NCBI GenBank assembly: GCA_028285585.1
Contig: JANQOU010000006.1
Coordinates: 124,001 to 188,000, forward strand
Source of the DNA: Acidimicrobiia bacterium
GTDB taxonomy: Bacteria; Actinomycetota; Acidimicrobiia; Spongiisociales; ZC4RG35
Direction: 5' to 3'
Length of the DNA stretch: 64,000 nt
The translations under genes were made by a program, and so were the position numbers. The notes below the pieces were generated by a model. That model was given only the letters and a program-made list of their open reading frames with translations, was not told the origin of the DNA and did no database searches. Positions 1 to 8,016 of this stretch are shown in pieces. Within the stretch, counting starts at the first letter, position 1. Each line of letters opens with the position of its first letter.

Positions 1-261
1 CCGGTCAAAGAGCTTGTCGGCTTCTCGCGAGTGCATCTCGAGCCCGGAGAGTCGGCAATGGTCGCTCTCACCTTGCCTGCCGGCTTCCTGGCCTTCACCA
101 ACGTAGACCATCAACGTGTCGTCGAGCCAGGGCGTCATGTCCTCTACGCAGGGCACGCCTCGAACAACTTGCCCGCACAGCAGGACTTCACGCTCATAGG
201 AGAAACCCGCCTGGTGCCGGATCGGACAACCGAACATCCTCGGGTGCAAGTCGAGATCTGA
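1..261 (+). CDS. Glycoside hydrolase family 3, C-terminal fragment (fibronectin III-like domain)
   Basis: Open at the left edge: 86 codons in frame up to a TGA, with no start in the window. The pattern of PVKELVGFSRVHLEPGES followed by a hydrophobic strand and then VVEPGRHVLYAG is typical of the fibronectin-III-like domain that closes GH3 beta-glucosidases and beta-xylosidases. The catalytic domains lie outside the window, so substrate cannot be read. It is followed after one base by a DUF4380-like gene and then xylulokinase, so a xylose- or plant-polymer-derived substrate is a reasonable inference. Confidence 0.75.
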   Translation, partial: PVKELVGFSRVHLEPGESAMVALTLPAGFLAFTNVDHQRVVEPGRHVLYAGHASNNLPAQQDFTLIGETRLVPDRTTEHPRVQVEI

Positions 262-262
262 A

Positions 263-1132
263 GTGCCCGCCGGCGAGGCCAGCTACGCAGGTTTCCATTG
301 TGCGGTCCTGTCCAATCCTGCCGGGCACACGCTCTATGTGACCGTCGACAGAGGCCCCAGAGTCATCGGATACGAAGTGGCCAGTGGCGTAAACGCCTTC
401 GTTGCACTCGACGGGTTGGGGTTGGACAGCCCGGGCGGTCGCTTCGAGTTCATGGGCGGGCACCGGTTGTGGCTGGCTCCCGAGACACCGGGAGTCACCC
501 ACCTCCCCGACGAAGAGGCGTGCACAGTCGAGCTCTCGGGCAACAACTTGCACGTCACTGCCCCGGACAATGGATCTGGATACACGCGATCGATCAGAGT
601 GGAAAGCTTCTCGGATGGCTTCATCGTCGACCACACCGTGACCGGGACGCAGGCGACTTCTGCACGGCCGGTGGCAAGCTGGGCCATCACCCAGCTCCCC
701 CTCGGCGGCTCCGCCATCGTGCCTTTCGGCCCGGGGCCGGACCCGGGCGACTTCCAAGCCAGCCACTCGCTCGTTCTTTGGCCTTACACCAAGCTTGATG
801 ACCCTCGGATCTCCGTTGAAGACGGCTACGTGCTGATCGAGGCTGTGGCAGGAAACCCATGCAAGATCGGCGTTCGGCCCGACGCCGGCTCAATGGGCTA
901 CTTCCGAGACGGCCTCCTCTTCTCCAAGCGAACCGATCCCGCCCCAGACCCCATCCCGGATTTAGGAGCCTCCGCTCAGGTCTATTCGGGGCCGGACTTC
1001 GTGGAACTGGAGACGGTGAGCACGCTGAGAGAGCTGAGCCCCGGCCAGACGACCGGCCACCGTGAGGTGTGGCGGGTGCGCGAGAGCATCACAATGCAGA
1101 CGGCTATCGGCGAAGTGTTGGAGCCTGCTTGA
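263..1132 (+). CDS. DUF4380-like protein (mutarotase-like fold)
   Basis: A 289-residue soluble protein with a GTG start one base after the upstream stop, so probably translated by coupling. The stretch GGHRLWLAPETPG near residue 70, the following strand-rich middle and LVLWPYTKLDDPRI near residue 170 fit the DUF4380 family, which is predicted to have a beta-sandwich related to aldose-1-epimerases. No biochemical role is firmly established for the family. Its place between a GH3 enzyme and xylulokinase suggests sugar binding or anomer interconversion, which is inference. The stop overlaps the next start (TTGA). Recognition is from motif memory only. Confidence 0.55.
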   Translation: MPAGEASYAGFHCAVLSNPAGHTLYVTVDRGPRVIGYEVASGVNAFVALDGLGLDSPGGRFEFMGGHRLWLAPETPGVTHLPDEEACTVELSGNNLHVTAPDNGSGYTRSIRVESFSDGFIVDHTVTGTQATSARPVASWAITQLPLGGSAIVPFGPGPDPGDFQASHSLVLWPYTKLDDPRISVEDGYVLIEAVAGNPCKIGVRPDAGSMGYFRDGLLFSKRTDPAPDPIPDLGASAQVYSGPDFVELETVSTLRELSPGQTTGHREVWRVRESITMQTAIGEVLEPA

Positions 1133-2613
1133 GCTACCTGATCGGAATCGACGCCTCGACTACCGCGACAAAGGCGATCCTGGTCGACGGGACCGGGGAT
1201 CCAATCGCCACTGGCACTCGCGAGTATGGCTATGAGACACCAAGACCCGGATGGGCCGAGCAGCACCCTGGGCAGTGGTGGGAAGGCGCCGTGGGAGCAA
1301 TCGCCGACGCCCTGAGCAAAGCCGAAATCGACGGTTCGGAAGTGGCCGCTGTGGGGCTCAGTGGGCAAATGCACGGTCTTGTGATGCTCGACGCTGCCGG
1401 TGATGTGATCCGGCCCGCAATCCTGTGGAACGACCAGCGAACCGCGGACCAGTGTGATCGGATACGCCGTGAGATAGGGCCCGAGCAGCTCGTGAGCCTC
1501 ACCGGGAACGATGCCATGACCGGTTTCACCGCCCCGAAACTGCTCTGGGTCCGTGAGAACGAGCCGGAGGAGTTCGATCGGATCGCATCGATCATGCTGC
1601 CCAAGGACTACGTCAGGTTCATGCTCACCAGCGCTGTGGCAACCGACATGGCCGACGGGTCAGGAACCTTGTTGATGGACGTCGCCAACCGCCGCTGGTC
1701 TGGGGAGATGATGGACCTGGTCGGCCTCTCGCCAGGACAGATGCCGGAACTGTTCGAAGGGCAATCGGTGACCGGGACCGTGGGCACCGAAGCTGCCCGG
1801 CTGACCGGGCTTGCTCCCGGCACCCCGGTCGTCGCAGGCGGCGGCGATCAAGCTGCGAACGCAGTAGGTGTCGGAGCAGTCGACAGCAGCACCGGAGCCC
1901 TGTCGTTGGGGACATCGGGAGTGGTGTTCGTGGCCTCTGACCGGCCTGTCGTAGAGCCAAAGGGTCGAGTCCATGCGTTCTGTCACGCGGTGCCCGGCAA
2001 GTGGCACGCTATGGGGGTGATGCTGTCCGCAGCAGGGTCGCTGAGGTGGTTTCGGGAAGCCCTCGCACCTGACGTCCCCTTCGACGAGCTGGTGTCCGAA
2101 GCCTCCAGCGTCGGGCCCGGCGCAGACGGCCTCCGGTTCCTTCCCTACCTCACAGGTGAGCGCACACCTCACTCGAATCCGCACGCCAAAGGCGCCTTCA
2201 TCGGCCTGACCATCCGGCACAGCCGAGCCCACATGACACGCGCCGTCCTCGAAGGGGTCGCCTTCGGCCTCGCCGATGGCGCCAGCCTGATGCGTGATGC
2301 CGGCATCATCATGCCGGCAGTCTTCAACTCCTCGGGTGGGGGCACCCGCTCGAAACTCTGGAGACAGATCATCTCCGATGCCCTTGATGCGAAGCTGGCA
2401 ACGGTGAAGACCGTCGAGGGTGCCGCCTTCGGGGCAGCGCTCCTCGCCGGGATCGGTGTCGGCATATGGCCGGACGTGACCGAGGCGGCGCGAGTGGTGA
2501 CGAAGATGGAGACAACGGAGCCGGGGGCCGACGCCGAGGCACACCTCGCCGCATACGCGTCCTTCCGCGACTTGTACCAACCCCTCGAGCCTCTGTTCCC
2601 TGATCTCGGATGA
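1129..2613 (+). CDS. xylB: Xylulokinase (FGGY carbohydrate kinase)
   Basis: Phosphorylates D-xylulose to xylulose 5-phosphate with ATP, feeding the pentose phosphate pathway. The protein begins SYLIGIDASTTATKAIL, the N-terminal phosphate-binding loop of FGGY kinases. GQMHGLVMLD near residue 80 and ILWNDQRT near residue 100 are xylulokinase hallmarks, and GGGDQAANAVGVG with LGTSGVV marks the C-terminal nucleotide-binding half. I place the start at a TTG whose TTGA overlaps the upstream stop, with GGAG six bases before it, giving 494 residues, the normal family size. It is the third gene of the sugar operon. Confidence 0.9.
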   Translation: MSYLIGIDASTTATKAILVDGTGDPIATGTREYGYETPRPGWAEQHPGQWWEGAVGAIADALSKAEIDGSEVAAVGLSGQMHGLVMLDAAGDVIRPAILWNDQRTADQCDRIRREIGPEQLVSLTGNDAMTGFTAPKLLWVRENEPEEFDRIASIMLPKDYVRFMLTSAVATDMADGSGTLLMDVANRRWSGEMMDLVGLSPGQMPELFEGQSVTGTVGTEAARLTGLAPGTPVVAGGGDQAANAVGVGAVDSSTGALSLGTSGVVFVASDRPVVEPKGRVHAFCHAVPGKWHAMGVMLSAAGSLRWFREALAPDVPFDELVSEASSVGPGADGLRFLPYLTGERTPHSNPHAKGAFIGLTIRHSRAHMTRAVLEGVAFGLADGASLMRDAGIIMPAVFNSSGGGTRSKLWRQIISDALDAKLATVKTVEGAAFGAALLAGIGVGIWPDVTEAARVVTKMETTEPGADAEAHLAAYASFRDLYQPLEPLFPDLG

Positions 2614-2644
2614 ATCAGCCCGCCAGCCGTCGCCGCGGTCGCTC

Positions 2645-3526
2645 ATGAGACTCGAGCGGATTGCCGTGACGGGAGGAAGCGGTGGAGTGGGTCGCCACGT
2701 AATCGCCGACCTGCTCGCTCACGGCTACGACGTGATCAACATCGACCTAGTCGACAATCCAGACTGCGAGACCAACGCTATCGACCTTCGAGACTTCAGC
2801 TCACTCGCAGCAGCGCTCGACGGCATGGACGCCGTGGTTCACGTCGCTGCCAACCCGGTGCCGGACATCGATGCGTCAACGGGCGCCGAACGCTTCGAAG
2901 GCAACACTGTCACAACGTACAACGTGATGTGGGCAGCAGCCCGTCTCGGGATCGAGCGCGTCGTGTGGGCCTCATCAGAGACGGTTTTCGGGTTCCCGTT
3001 CGACAATGTGGCACCTCACTACCTGCCAGTCGATGACCTGCACCCTCTGATACCCCAGAACTCGTACGCCATCTCCAAGGTTGCGTGCGAGGAGGGGGCG
3101 CGGCGGCTGCATGAGATCTCTGGAACCAGCTTTATCGGGCTCCGCCTGTCCAACGTGCTGCACACTGCGGCCGAGCACCCGGCCTCCTACTCCCTCGTGC
3201 CCGGCTATCACGGCGACCCAACGAGCAGAAAGTTCAACTTGTGGGGATACATCGATGCGCGAGACGCCGCGTCAGCTGCTCGCCTGGGCCTCCAAGCCAC
3301 CATCAGCGGGGCGCACGAAGTCACCATCGCAGCCGAAGACACGATCATGGACCTGACCAACGAGCAGCTAGTCGAGGCGGTGTTCCCCGGCGTGCCCCTC
3401 GCCCCTGGCACGGGAGAGCACGAGTCACTTCTCTCGATCGAGAAAGCCAGGCGGATTCTCGGGTACGAGCCTCTCTATTCCTGGCGCGATCAGGTGTCCT
3501 CGGGGAAGCTCTCTACGTCGTCATAG
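2645..3526 (+). CDS. NAD-dependent epimerase/dehydratase (extended SDR)
   Basis: A 293-residue extended short-chain dehydrogenase. The Rossmann glycine motif TGGSGGVG is at residues 9-16, the active-site serines are in VWASSETVFG near residue 110, and the catalytic pair YxxxK is Tyr141 and Lys145 (YAISK). The family acts on nucleotide sugars or sugar acids such as uronates; the substrate cannot be assigned. It lies 31 bases after xylulokinase in the same direction, so a role in sugar oxidation or epimerisation is likely. Its last 37 bases overlap the convergent GFA gene. Confidence 0.75.
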   Translation: MRLERIAVTGGSGGVGRHVIADLLAHGYDVINIDLVDNPDCETNAIDLRDFSSLAAALDGMDAVVHVAANPVPDIDASTGAERFEGNTVTTYNVMWAAARLGIERVVWASSETVFGFPFDNVAPHYLPVDDLHPLIPQNSYAISKVACEEGARRLHEISGTSFIGLRLSNVLHTAAEHPASYSLVPGYHGDPTSRKFNLWGYIDARDAASAARLGLQATISGAHEVTIAAEDTIMDLTNEQLVEAVFPGVPLAPGTGEHESLLSIEKARRILGYEPLYSWRDQVSSGKLSTSS

Positions 3527-3876
3527 ACGTGATAGTCACTTCCGAAGTCAACGAATATCGCCTTGGTCGTCTTCAAGCCGGTAGGGGGCGTCAAGGTGCC
3601 CGCCGCGATCGAAATCGAGCCGGCGGTCCGCTCGCTCCGCCAGAACAAGGTTGACCCGCAACGTTCGCAAAACCCGTATTCGGTTCCCTCCACGGGTGCG
3701 TACCACCGGAGCGTCCCGCCACGAACAGTGACATCCTCGCGCTTGGCCTGAGTGGCGGCCATGTAGTGGCCCGTGCTGCGACGACAACGCGTGCAATGGC
3801 AATTGATGATGTCTCGAGCCGGGCCTTCGACGGTGTATTGGACCTCCTCGCACAGGCACTGGCCGCTCAGCTTCAC
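3490..3876 (-). CDS. GFA/CENP-V family zinc-binding protein
   Basis: A 128-residue protein of the glutathione-dependent formaldehyde-activating (GFA) fold. Paired zinc ligands are visible: Cys7 and Cys9, then Cys26, Cys28 and Cys31 (NCHCTRCRR), then Cys70 and Cys73 (FCERCGS). Members bind two zincs. Few have a proven reaction, and actinomycetes usually lack glutathione, so formaldehyde activation should not be assumed. The start is a GTG whose GTGA overlaps the stop of the upstream alcohol dehydrogenase, so the two are translationally coupled. Its 3' end overlaps the convergent epimerase by 37 bases. Confidence 0.75.
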   Translation of the reverse strand: MKLSGQCLCEEVQYTVEGPARDIINCHCTRCRRSTGHYMAATQAKREDVTVRGGTLRWYAPVEGTEYGFCERCGSTLFWRSERTAGSISIAAGTLTPPTGLKTTKAIFVDFGSDYHVYDDVESFPEDT

Positions 3877-4904
3877 TGACTAGCTCCTATCTCGATGACG
3901 ATCGACCCGACATGGTTCTTCTCCATGAAGTCGGATTGGGCCCGCTTCAGCTCCTCCAGCGAGTAGGCGCCCGCCACCACCGGCTCGATCTCACCGCGCT
4001 CGATGTACCCAACCAGGTTGGCGAAGACCTCGGGGGGAAGAACCGTCGCTCCGTGCATGGTGATGTCGCGCAAGTAGAGGGCTCGGAGGTCGAGCGGGAC
4101 CACAGGCCCGGCAATCGCCCCCGCCACCACATAGTGACCACCACGCCGGATCGTCTCGAAGAGGGGGGCGAATTGATGGCCGCCAATAACGTCGGCGAAG
4201 ACATCGATTCCTCCCGTCTTCTGGAGAATCACCTGGTCGACGTCGTTCGAGTCGCGGTCCAGAACGACGTCGGCTCCGAGCCTGCCCACCTCCCCCATCT
4301 TGGGCTCACTGGTGAGCGCGATGACTCGAGCGCCCCTTCGCTTTGCCAATTGAATCAACGCGACACCCACACCACCTGACGCTCCGGTCACCAACACCCA
4401 CTGCCCTGATGCAACAGCAACCCGATGAAGCATGTGCTCGGCAGTGGCGTAGGAGCAGGGGAACCCGGCCAGCTCGACATCGGTGAGGTCGGTCTCCACC
4501 GCATGGGCATTTGCGGCGGGCACCGCCACATACTCCGCGAAACCTCCGTCGATCTCCGAGCCGAGATATCTGGCTTCCGACCCGTCTTCACCCCGGACCC
4601 AGGCGTCGACGAGGACCCGCTCTCCGAGCCGCCGCGGCTCGACCCCGTCACCCACTTCGACGATCCGTCCCACCGGATCTGCACCCTGGATCCGGGGAAA
4701 CTCCATATCACCTCCCCAACCGCCAGCCGCGTACCAACCGACGCGGGTGTTGATGTCCGTGTTGTTCACCCCACAGGCTGCGACCTCGATCAATACTTCG
4801 CCGGGCCGTGATGCAGGTTTGGGCCAGTCTCTATGGCACGAGAGCATGTCCATGTCGCCATGGCCGTTCAACACGTAGGCGCGCATTGTGTCGGAGGCGC
4901 TCAT
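3873..4904 (-). CDS. Zinc-independent alcohol dehydrogenase / quinone oxidoreductase (MDR family)
   Basis: A medium-chain dehydrogenase/reductase of 343 residues. The N-terminal GroES-like domain carries EVAACGVNNTDIN, without the CGxCGxD zinc signature. The nucleotide-binding loop VTGASGGVGVALIQLA lies in the second half, the arrangement of NADPH-dependent quinone oxidoreductases and related zinc-independent enzymes. I chose the ATG at 4904 because the family-like sequence starts there and a GGAAGAG stretch lies just upstream; 28 more codons are open upstream. Substrate unknown. It overlaps the GFA gene by 4 bases and diverges from the DMT transporter across 57 bases. Confidence 0.75.
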   Translation of the reverse strand: MSASDTMRAYVLNGHGDMDMLSCHRDWPKPASRPGEVLIEVAACGVNNTDINTRVGWYAAGGWGGDMEFPRIQGADPVGRIVEVGDGVEPRRLGERVLVDAWVRGEDGSEARYLGSEIDGGFAEYVAVPAANAHAVETDLTDVELAGFPCSYATAEHMLHRVAVASGQWVLVTGASGGVGVALIQLAKRRGARVIALTSEPKMGEVGRLGADVVLDRDSNDVDQVILQKTGGIDVFADVIGGHQFAPLFETIRRGGHYVVAGAIAGPVVPLDLRALYLRDITMHGATVLPPEVFANLVGYIERGEIEPVVAGAYSLEELKRAQSDFMEKNHVGSIVIEIGASQ

Positions 4905-4961
4905 CTCAACTCTCTTCCAGGTGCTTGGTATTGACAGCTCGAAGCGTCGATAGTCTGCTCG

Positions 4962-5825
4962 ATGTTGACATCTCTGAAGCCACACCAAAAGGGCGTTGCG
5001 TTTGCAGCAGCCGGCTCGCTGCTGATCAGCCTCGACTCACTTGGCTTCCGCCTGACCGAGGAGACGGCCTGGAACAACGCCTTCTGGGTGGGCTGTTTCA
5101 TCACCGTGGCGATGGCGATCCTGGTGCCGCTTCGCACCGGCCGCTCGGTCTTCGCGGTCGCCCGCTCCGAAGGGCGCATGGTGTGGGTGTCAGGCGCGCT
5201 TCAGGCCGTCAGCACCAACTTCTTCATCCTGGCTATCGACCAGACCGCTGTGTCCAATGTCGTCGCCATCGTGGCCGCCGTGCCGATGGTGGCTGCCCTG
5301 GTAGCCCACTTCACCATCGGCGAGAAGACGGCGCCGCGGGTGTGGTTGGCCATCGCCACCGCCATCGGCGGGATCCTGATCATCGTCTCCGGGTCAGTCG
5401 GCGCCGGCACGGGACTGGGCGACCTGTATGCCGTCATCGCAATCACCGGCTTCGCCACAAACCTGGTCATCTGGCGCAAGCATCCCTCATTGAACCGACA
5501 ACTGATCGTTGGCATCGGCGGCTTCTTGATCGCCGTGATCGCCTTCATCCCGGCGCAACCTCTGGAGGTCGATCTGAGCGCAATCCTGGTTCTGGCAGTT
5601 GTCGGCCTCTTCACCGGGCCCGCCGGCCGAGTCTCGATCGCCACGGCCACCCGGTTCCTGCCTGCCGCCCAGGTCGGCCTGTTCACACCGGTCGAGACGG
5701 TTGCAGCCAGCACGTGGGCGGCCCTGTTCCTGGACGAGCTGCCCTCGACTGCGACGGTCATCGGGGCCCTGGTGGTCGTCGCAGCGGTCACCTTCGGGGT
5801 GACCAGCAGTCGCGAAAGTGCCTAG
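4962..5825 (+). CDS. DMT-superfamily transporter (EamA family)
   Basis: A 287-residue integral membrane protein with about ten hydrophobic segments in two similar halves, as in EamA-type drug/metabolite transporters. Recognisable pieces include VVAIVAAVPMVAALVAHFTIGEK, split here across TM4 and TM5, with its counterpart near the C terminus (ASTWAALFLDELPS). The family exports or imports small metabolites, and the substrate cannot be read from sequence. It lies 110 bases upstream of the carnitine operon in the same direction. It could belong functionally to that cluster, but the repeat-rich gap suggests a separate promoter for the downstream genes. Confidence 0.8.
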   Translation: MLTSLKPHQKGVAFAAAGSLLISLDSLGFRLTEETAWNNAFWVGCFITVAMAILVPLRTGRSVFAVARSEGRMVWVSGALQAVSTNFFILAIDQTAVSNVVAIVAAVPMVAALVAHFTIGEKTAPRVWLAIATAIGGILIIVSGSVGAGTGLGDLYAVIAITGFATNLVIWRKHPSLNRQLIVGIGGFLIAVIAFIPAQPLEVDLSAILVLAVVGLFTGPAGRVSIATATRFLPAAQVGLFTPVETVAASTWAALFLDELPSTATVIGALVVVAAVTFGVTSSRESA

Positions 5826-5880
5826 TTGCGGCCTCACCGAGCCATGTCGTGATGTACATTCGATCTGTTCCGATAGGTAA

Positions 5881-5923
5881 GACGTTCCACTGAGCAGAAC
5901 GCCCAGCAGAACGCACTGAGCAG
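5881..5923. promoter_or_regulatory. Candidate operator and short direct repeats upstream of the carnitine operon
   Basis: GACGTTCCACT at 5881-5891 is the exact reverse complement of AGTGGAACGTC inside the palindrome at 20996-21011, in front of the IclR gene. Immediately downstream are direct repeats: AGCAGAACGC at 5893-5902 and 5905-5914 (12-base period), and ACTGAGCAG at 5890-5898 and 5915-5923. The block ends 12 bases before the dioxygenase start, whose ribosome site is a strong GGAGGTGAC. Operator function and IclR binding are inference from the shared motif and its position. Confidence 0.5.
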
Positions 5924-5935
5924 GATGGAGGTGAC

Positions 5936-7063
5936 ATGCCCACTACACCCACCCTCGGAGATCGCACGCTGGCACTGCAATGGCCCGACGGCGAGACCAT
6001 CGATCTCCACTACATATGGCTCCGGGACAACTGCCCGTGCCCCGAGTGCAAGCACCCCGATGCCTGGGAGCGCCTCCTCGACAATGTGGAGATCGACCTC
6101 GACGTCAAGCCCGAGTCGGCATCCTTCGACGAGTTCCTCGACATCACTTGGCAGGACGGTCACAAGACATCAATGAGTGCGGCGTGGCTGCAAGCCAACC
6201 GCTACGGCCGTGAAGGCCGCGACTCCCGGCGCGAGAAGCCGGTGCTCTGGACCTCCTCCATCGCCAAAGACCCGCCACGGATCTCCCTGGGGGAGATCGA
6301 TTCGGGTGACAAAGGCCTGCGGCGCTGGCTCACTCTGGTCAGGGACTACGGGTTCGCAATCGTGACCGGTGTGCCTACCCGGGTAGGGGCGGTTATCGAG
6401 CTGGCAAACCGGATCGCTCACATCCAGGAGACCCATTTTGGCCGGGAGTTCCAGGTCATCTCCAAGCCCGATCCCGAGAACCTGGCCTTCACCTCGGTCA
6501 AGCTGACAGCCCACACCGACGTGGTGAACCGGCGCAACCTCCCCGGGCTTCAGTTCCTCCACTGCATCGAGTTCGAGGCTGAGGGCGGAGACAGCATCCT
6601 TGTCGACGGCTTCGAAGCTGCTCGCCGGCTCCGCGAGCAGCACCCGGACATGCACGACTTGCTCGCATCAGTCGAAGTGCCCTACCTGTTCCTCGACAAC
6701 GGGCACGACGTGCGCAACCACCAACGCGTCATCGTCCTCGACGGTGACGGCAACCACGAAGAGGTCCGTGTCCACAGCGCCTTGCTTGGCGCGGTCGATC
6801 TCGACCCGGAGCTGATCGAGCCTTTCTATCAGGCCTGGCAGGTATTCGGAAACATCCTGCGCGACCCTGAACTGGAATACGAGTTCAAGATGGAGCCCGG
6901 CGACTGCCAGGTCTTCGACAACCGGCGAGTCCTCCACGCCCGGGCCGAGTTCGACCCCAACACCGGCCCGAGGCACCTGCAAGGCACCTATGTTGAGCGC
7001 GACGACTTCATGAGCAAGCTCCGGGTCCTGGAGCGGGTCAACAACGAGTTCCGTCTCTCCTAG
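5936..7063 (+). CDS. Gamma-butyrobetaine dioxygenase-like Fe(II)/2-oxoglutarate oxygenase
   Basis: A 375-residue enzyme with the two-domain layout of gamma-butyrobetaine hydroxylase (BBOX). An N-terminal DUF971-like domain has the zinc cysteines Cys33, Cys35 and Cys38 in WLRDNCPCPEC. The C-terminal TauD/TfdA domain has the iron ligands His193 and Asp195 (AHTD), a distal His334 (NRRVLHAR) and the 2-oxoglutarate-binding Arg346 (GPRHLQG). Known members hydroxylate gamma-butyrobetaine to L-carnitine, or trimethyllysine. The next two genes degrade carnitine, which favours gamma-butyrobetaine as substrate. ATG start with GGAGGTGAC; first gene of the operon, 8 bases before the BKACE gene. Confidence 0.85.
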   Translation: MPTTPTLGDRTLALQWPDGETIDLHYIWLRDNCPCPECKHPDAWERLLDNVEIDLDVKPESASFDEFLDITWQDGHKTSMSAAWLQANRYGREGRDSRREKPVLWTSSIAKDPPRISLGEIDSGDKGLRRWLTLVRDYGFAIVTGVPTRVGAVIELANRIAHIQETHFGREFQVISKPDPENLAFTSVKLTAHTDVVNRRNLPGLQFLHCIEFEAEGGDSILVDGFEAARRLREQHPDMHDLLASVEVPYLFLDNGHDVRNHQRVIVLDGDGNHEEVRVHSALLGAVDLDPELIEPFYQAWQVFGNILRDPELEYEFKMEPGDCQVFDNRRVLHARAEFDPNTGPRHLQGTYVERDDFMSKLRVLERVNNEFRLS

Positions 7064-7071
7064 GAGGCACC

Positions 7072-8004
7072 ATGGCCGACAAGCGAATCGTCACCTGCGC
7101 CATCACCGGGGCCTCCCACACCCCGACGATGAACAACGACATCCCCATGACCGTCGAGGACCACGTCGATCAGGCAGTGGCGTCGAACGCTGCCGGAGCA
7201 GCCGTGATCCACATCCATGCCCGCGACCCCAACGACGGCAGGCCGACCGCCGATGTCGGCATCTTCCGTGACTACTGCTCGGGTATCAAAGAGCGAAGCG
7301 ATGCGATCATCTCGATAACGACCGGCGGGGCGACCGGCCAGAGCATCGAGGACCGGCTTCGAGTCATCAAGGAACTCCAGCCCGAGCTGGCAACCTGCAA
7401 TCTGGGCACGATGAACTACGGGCTCTTCCAGATGATCCCGAAGTACGAAGGGCGCTGGAAGTACGACTGGGAAGAGTCGTTCCTGGAGAGCACCAGAACC
7501 GAGCCTTTCGTCAACCGGTTCGCCGACATCGAGTACATGCTCACCGAGCTGGCCGCCGAGACCGGATGCAGGTTCGAGTTCGAGGCGTACGACATCGGCC
7601 ACCTCTACACCCTCGCCTACTACGCAGATCAAGGTCTGGTGAAACCACCGATATTCATGCAATTCGTCATGGGGACACTGGGTGGCATCGGCCCCGACAT
7701 CGAGAACGTGGTGGCCATGAAGCAGGCTGCGGACCGGCTGTTCGGCAAGGACATCGAGTGGTCGATCCTCGGCGGCGGGCGGTTCCAGTTCGACATCGTG
7801 ACTGCCGGAGCCACGCTGGGCGGCCATGTCCGGGTCGGGCTCGAAGACGGCATCTACATCCGCAAGGGGCGGCTGGCCGAATCCAACCAGGAGCAGGTGG
7901 AGAAGATCGTCCGGATACTCGACGAGCTGTCCAAGGAAGTCGCAACACCCGCGGAGGCGCGGGAGACGCTCGACCTCAAAGGCCTCGACAATGTCGCCTT
8001 CTGA
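7072..8004 (+). CDS. cdhC: BKACE-family 3-dehydrocarnitine cleavage enzyme (DUF849)
   Basis: A beta-keto acid cleavage enzyme of 310 residues. BKACE enzymes condense a beta-keto acid with acetyl-CoA, giving acetoacetate and a new CoA thioester. The zinc-binding HIHAR motif contains His47 and His49, and GGHVRVGLED in the C-terminal third is the family's second hallmark. Next to a carnitine dehydrogenase/thioesterase fusion the likely reaction is 3-dehydrocarnitine plus acetyl-CoA to betainyl-CoA plus acetoacetate, as for CdhC of Pseudomonas. The family has many substrates, so the assignment rests on context. AGGAGG precedes the ATG. Confidence 0.85.
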   Translation: MADKRIVTCAITGASHTPTMNNDIPMTVEDHVDQAVASNAAGAAVIHIHARDPNDGRPTADVGIFRDYCSGIKERSDAIISITTGGATGQSIEDRLRVIKELQPELATCNLGTMNYGLFQMIPKYEGRWKYDWEESFLESTRTEPFVNRFADIEYMLTELAAETGCRFEFEAYDIGHLYTLAYYADQGLVKPPIFMQFVMGTLGGIGPDIENVVAMKQAADRLFGKDIEWSILGGGRFQFDIVTAGATLGGHVRVGLEDGIYIRKGRLAESNQEQVEKIVRILDELSKEVATPAEARETLDLKGLDNVAF

Positions 8005-8016
8005 GCACGTGACTCC

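Noticed and set aside
1660-2646. Long minus-strand open frame opposite xylulokinase
   Set aside because: It is antisense to a clearly coding gene, has no family-like motifs and reflects GC-rich codon structure.
4931-4956. TTGACA and TAGTCT as a sigma-70-type promoter for the DMT transporter
   Set aside because: The spacing is 14 bases, too short, and the -10 match is poor.
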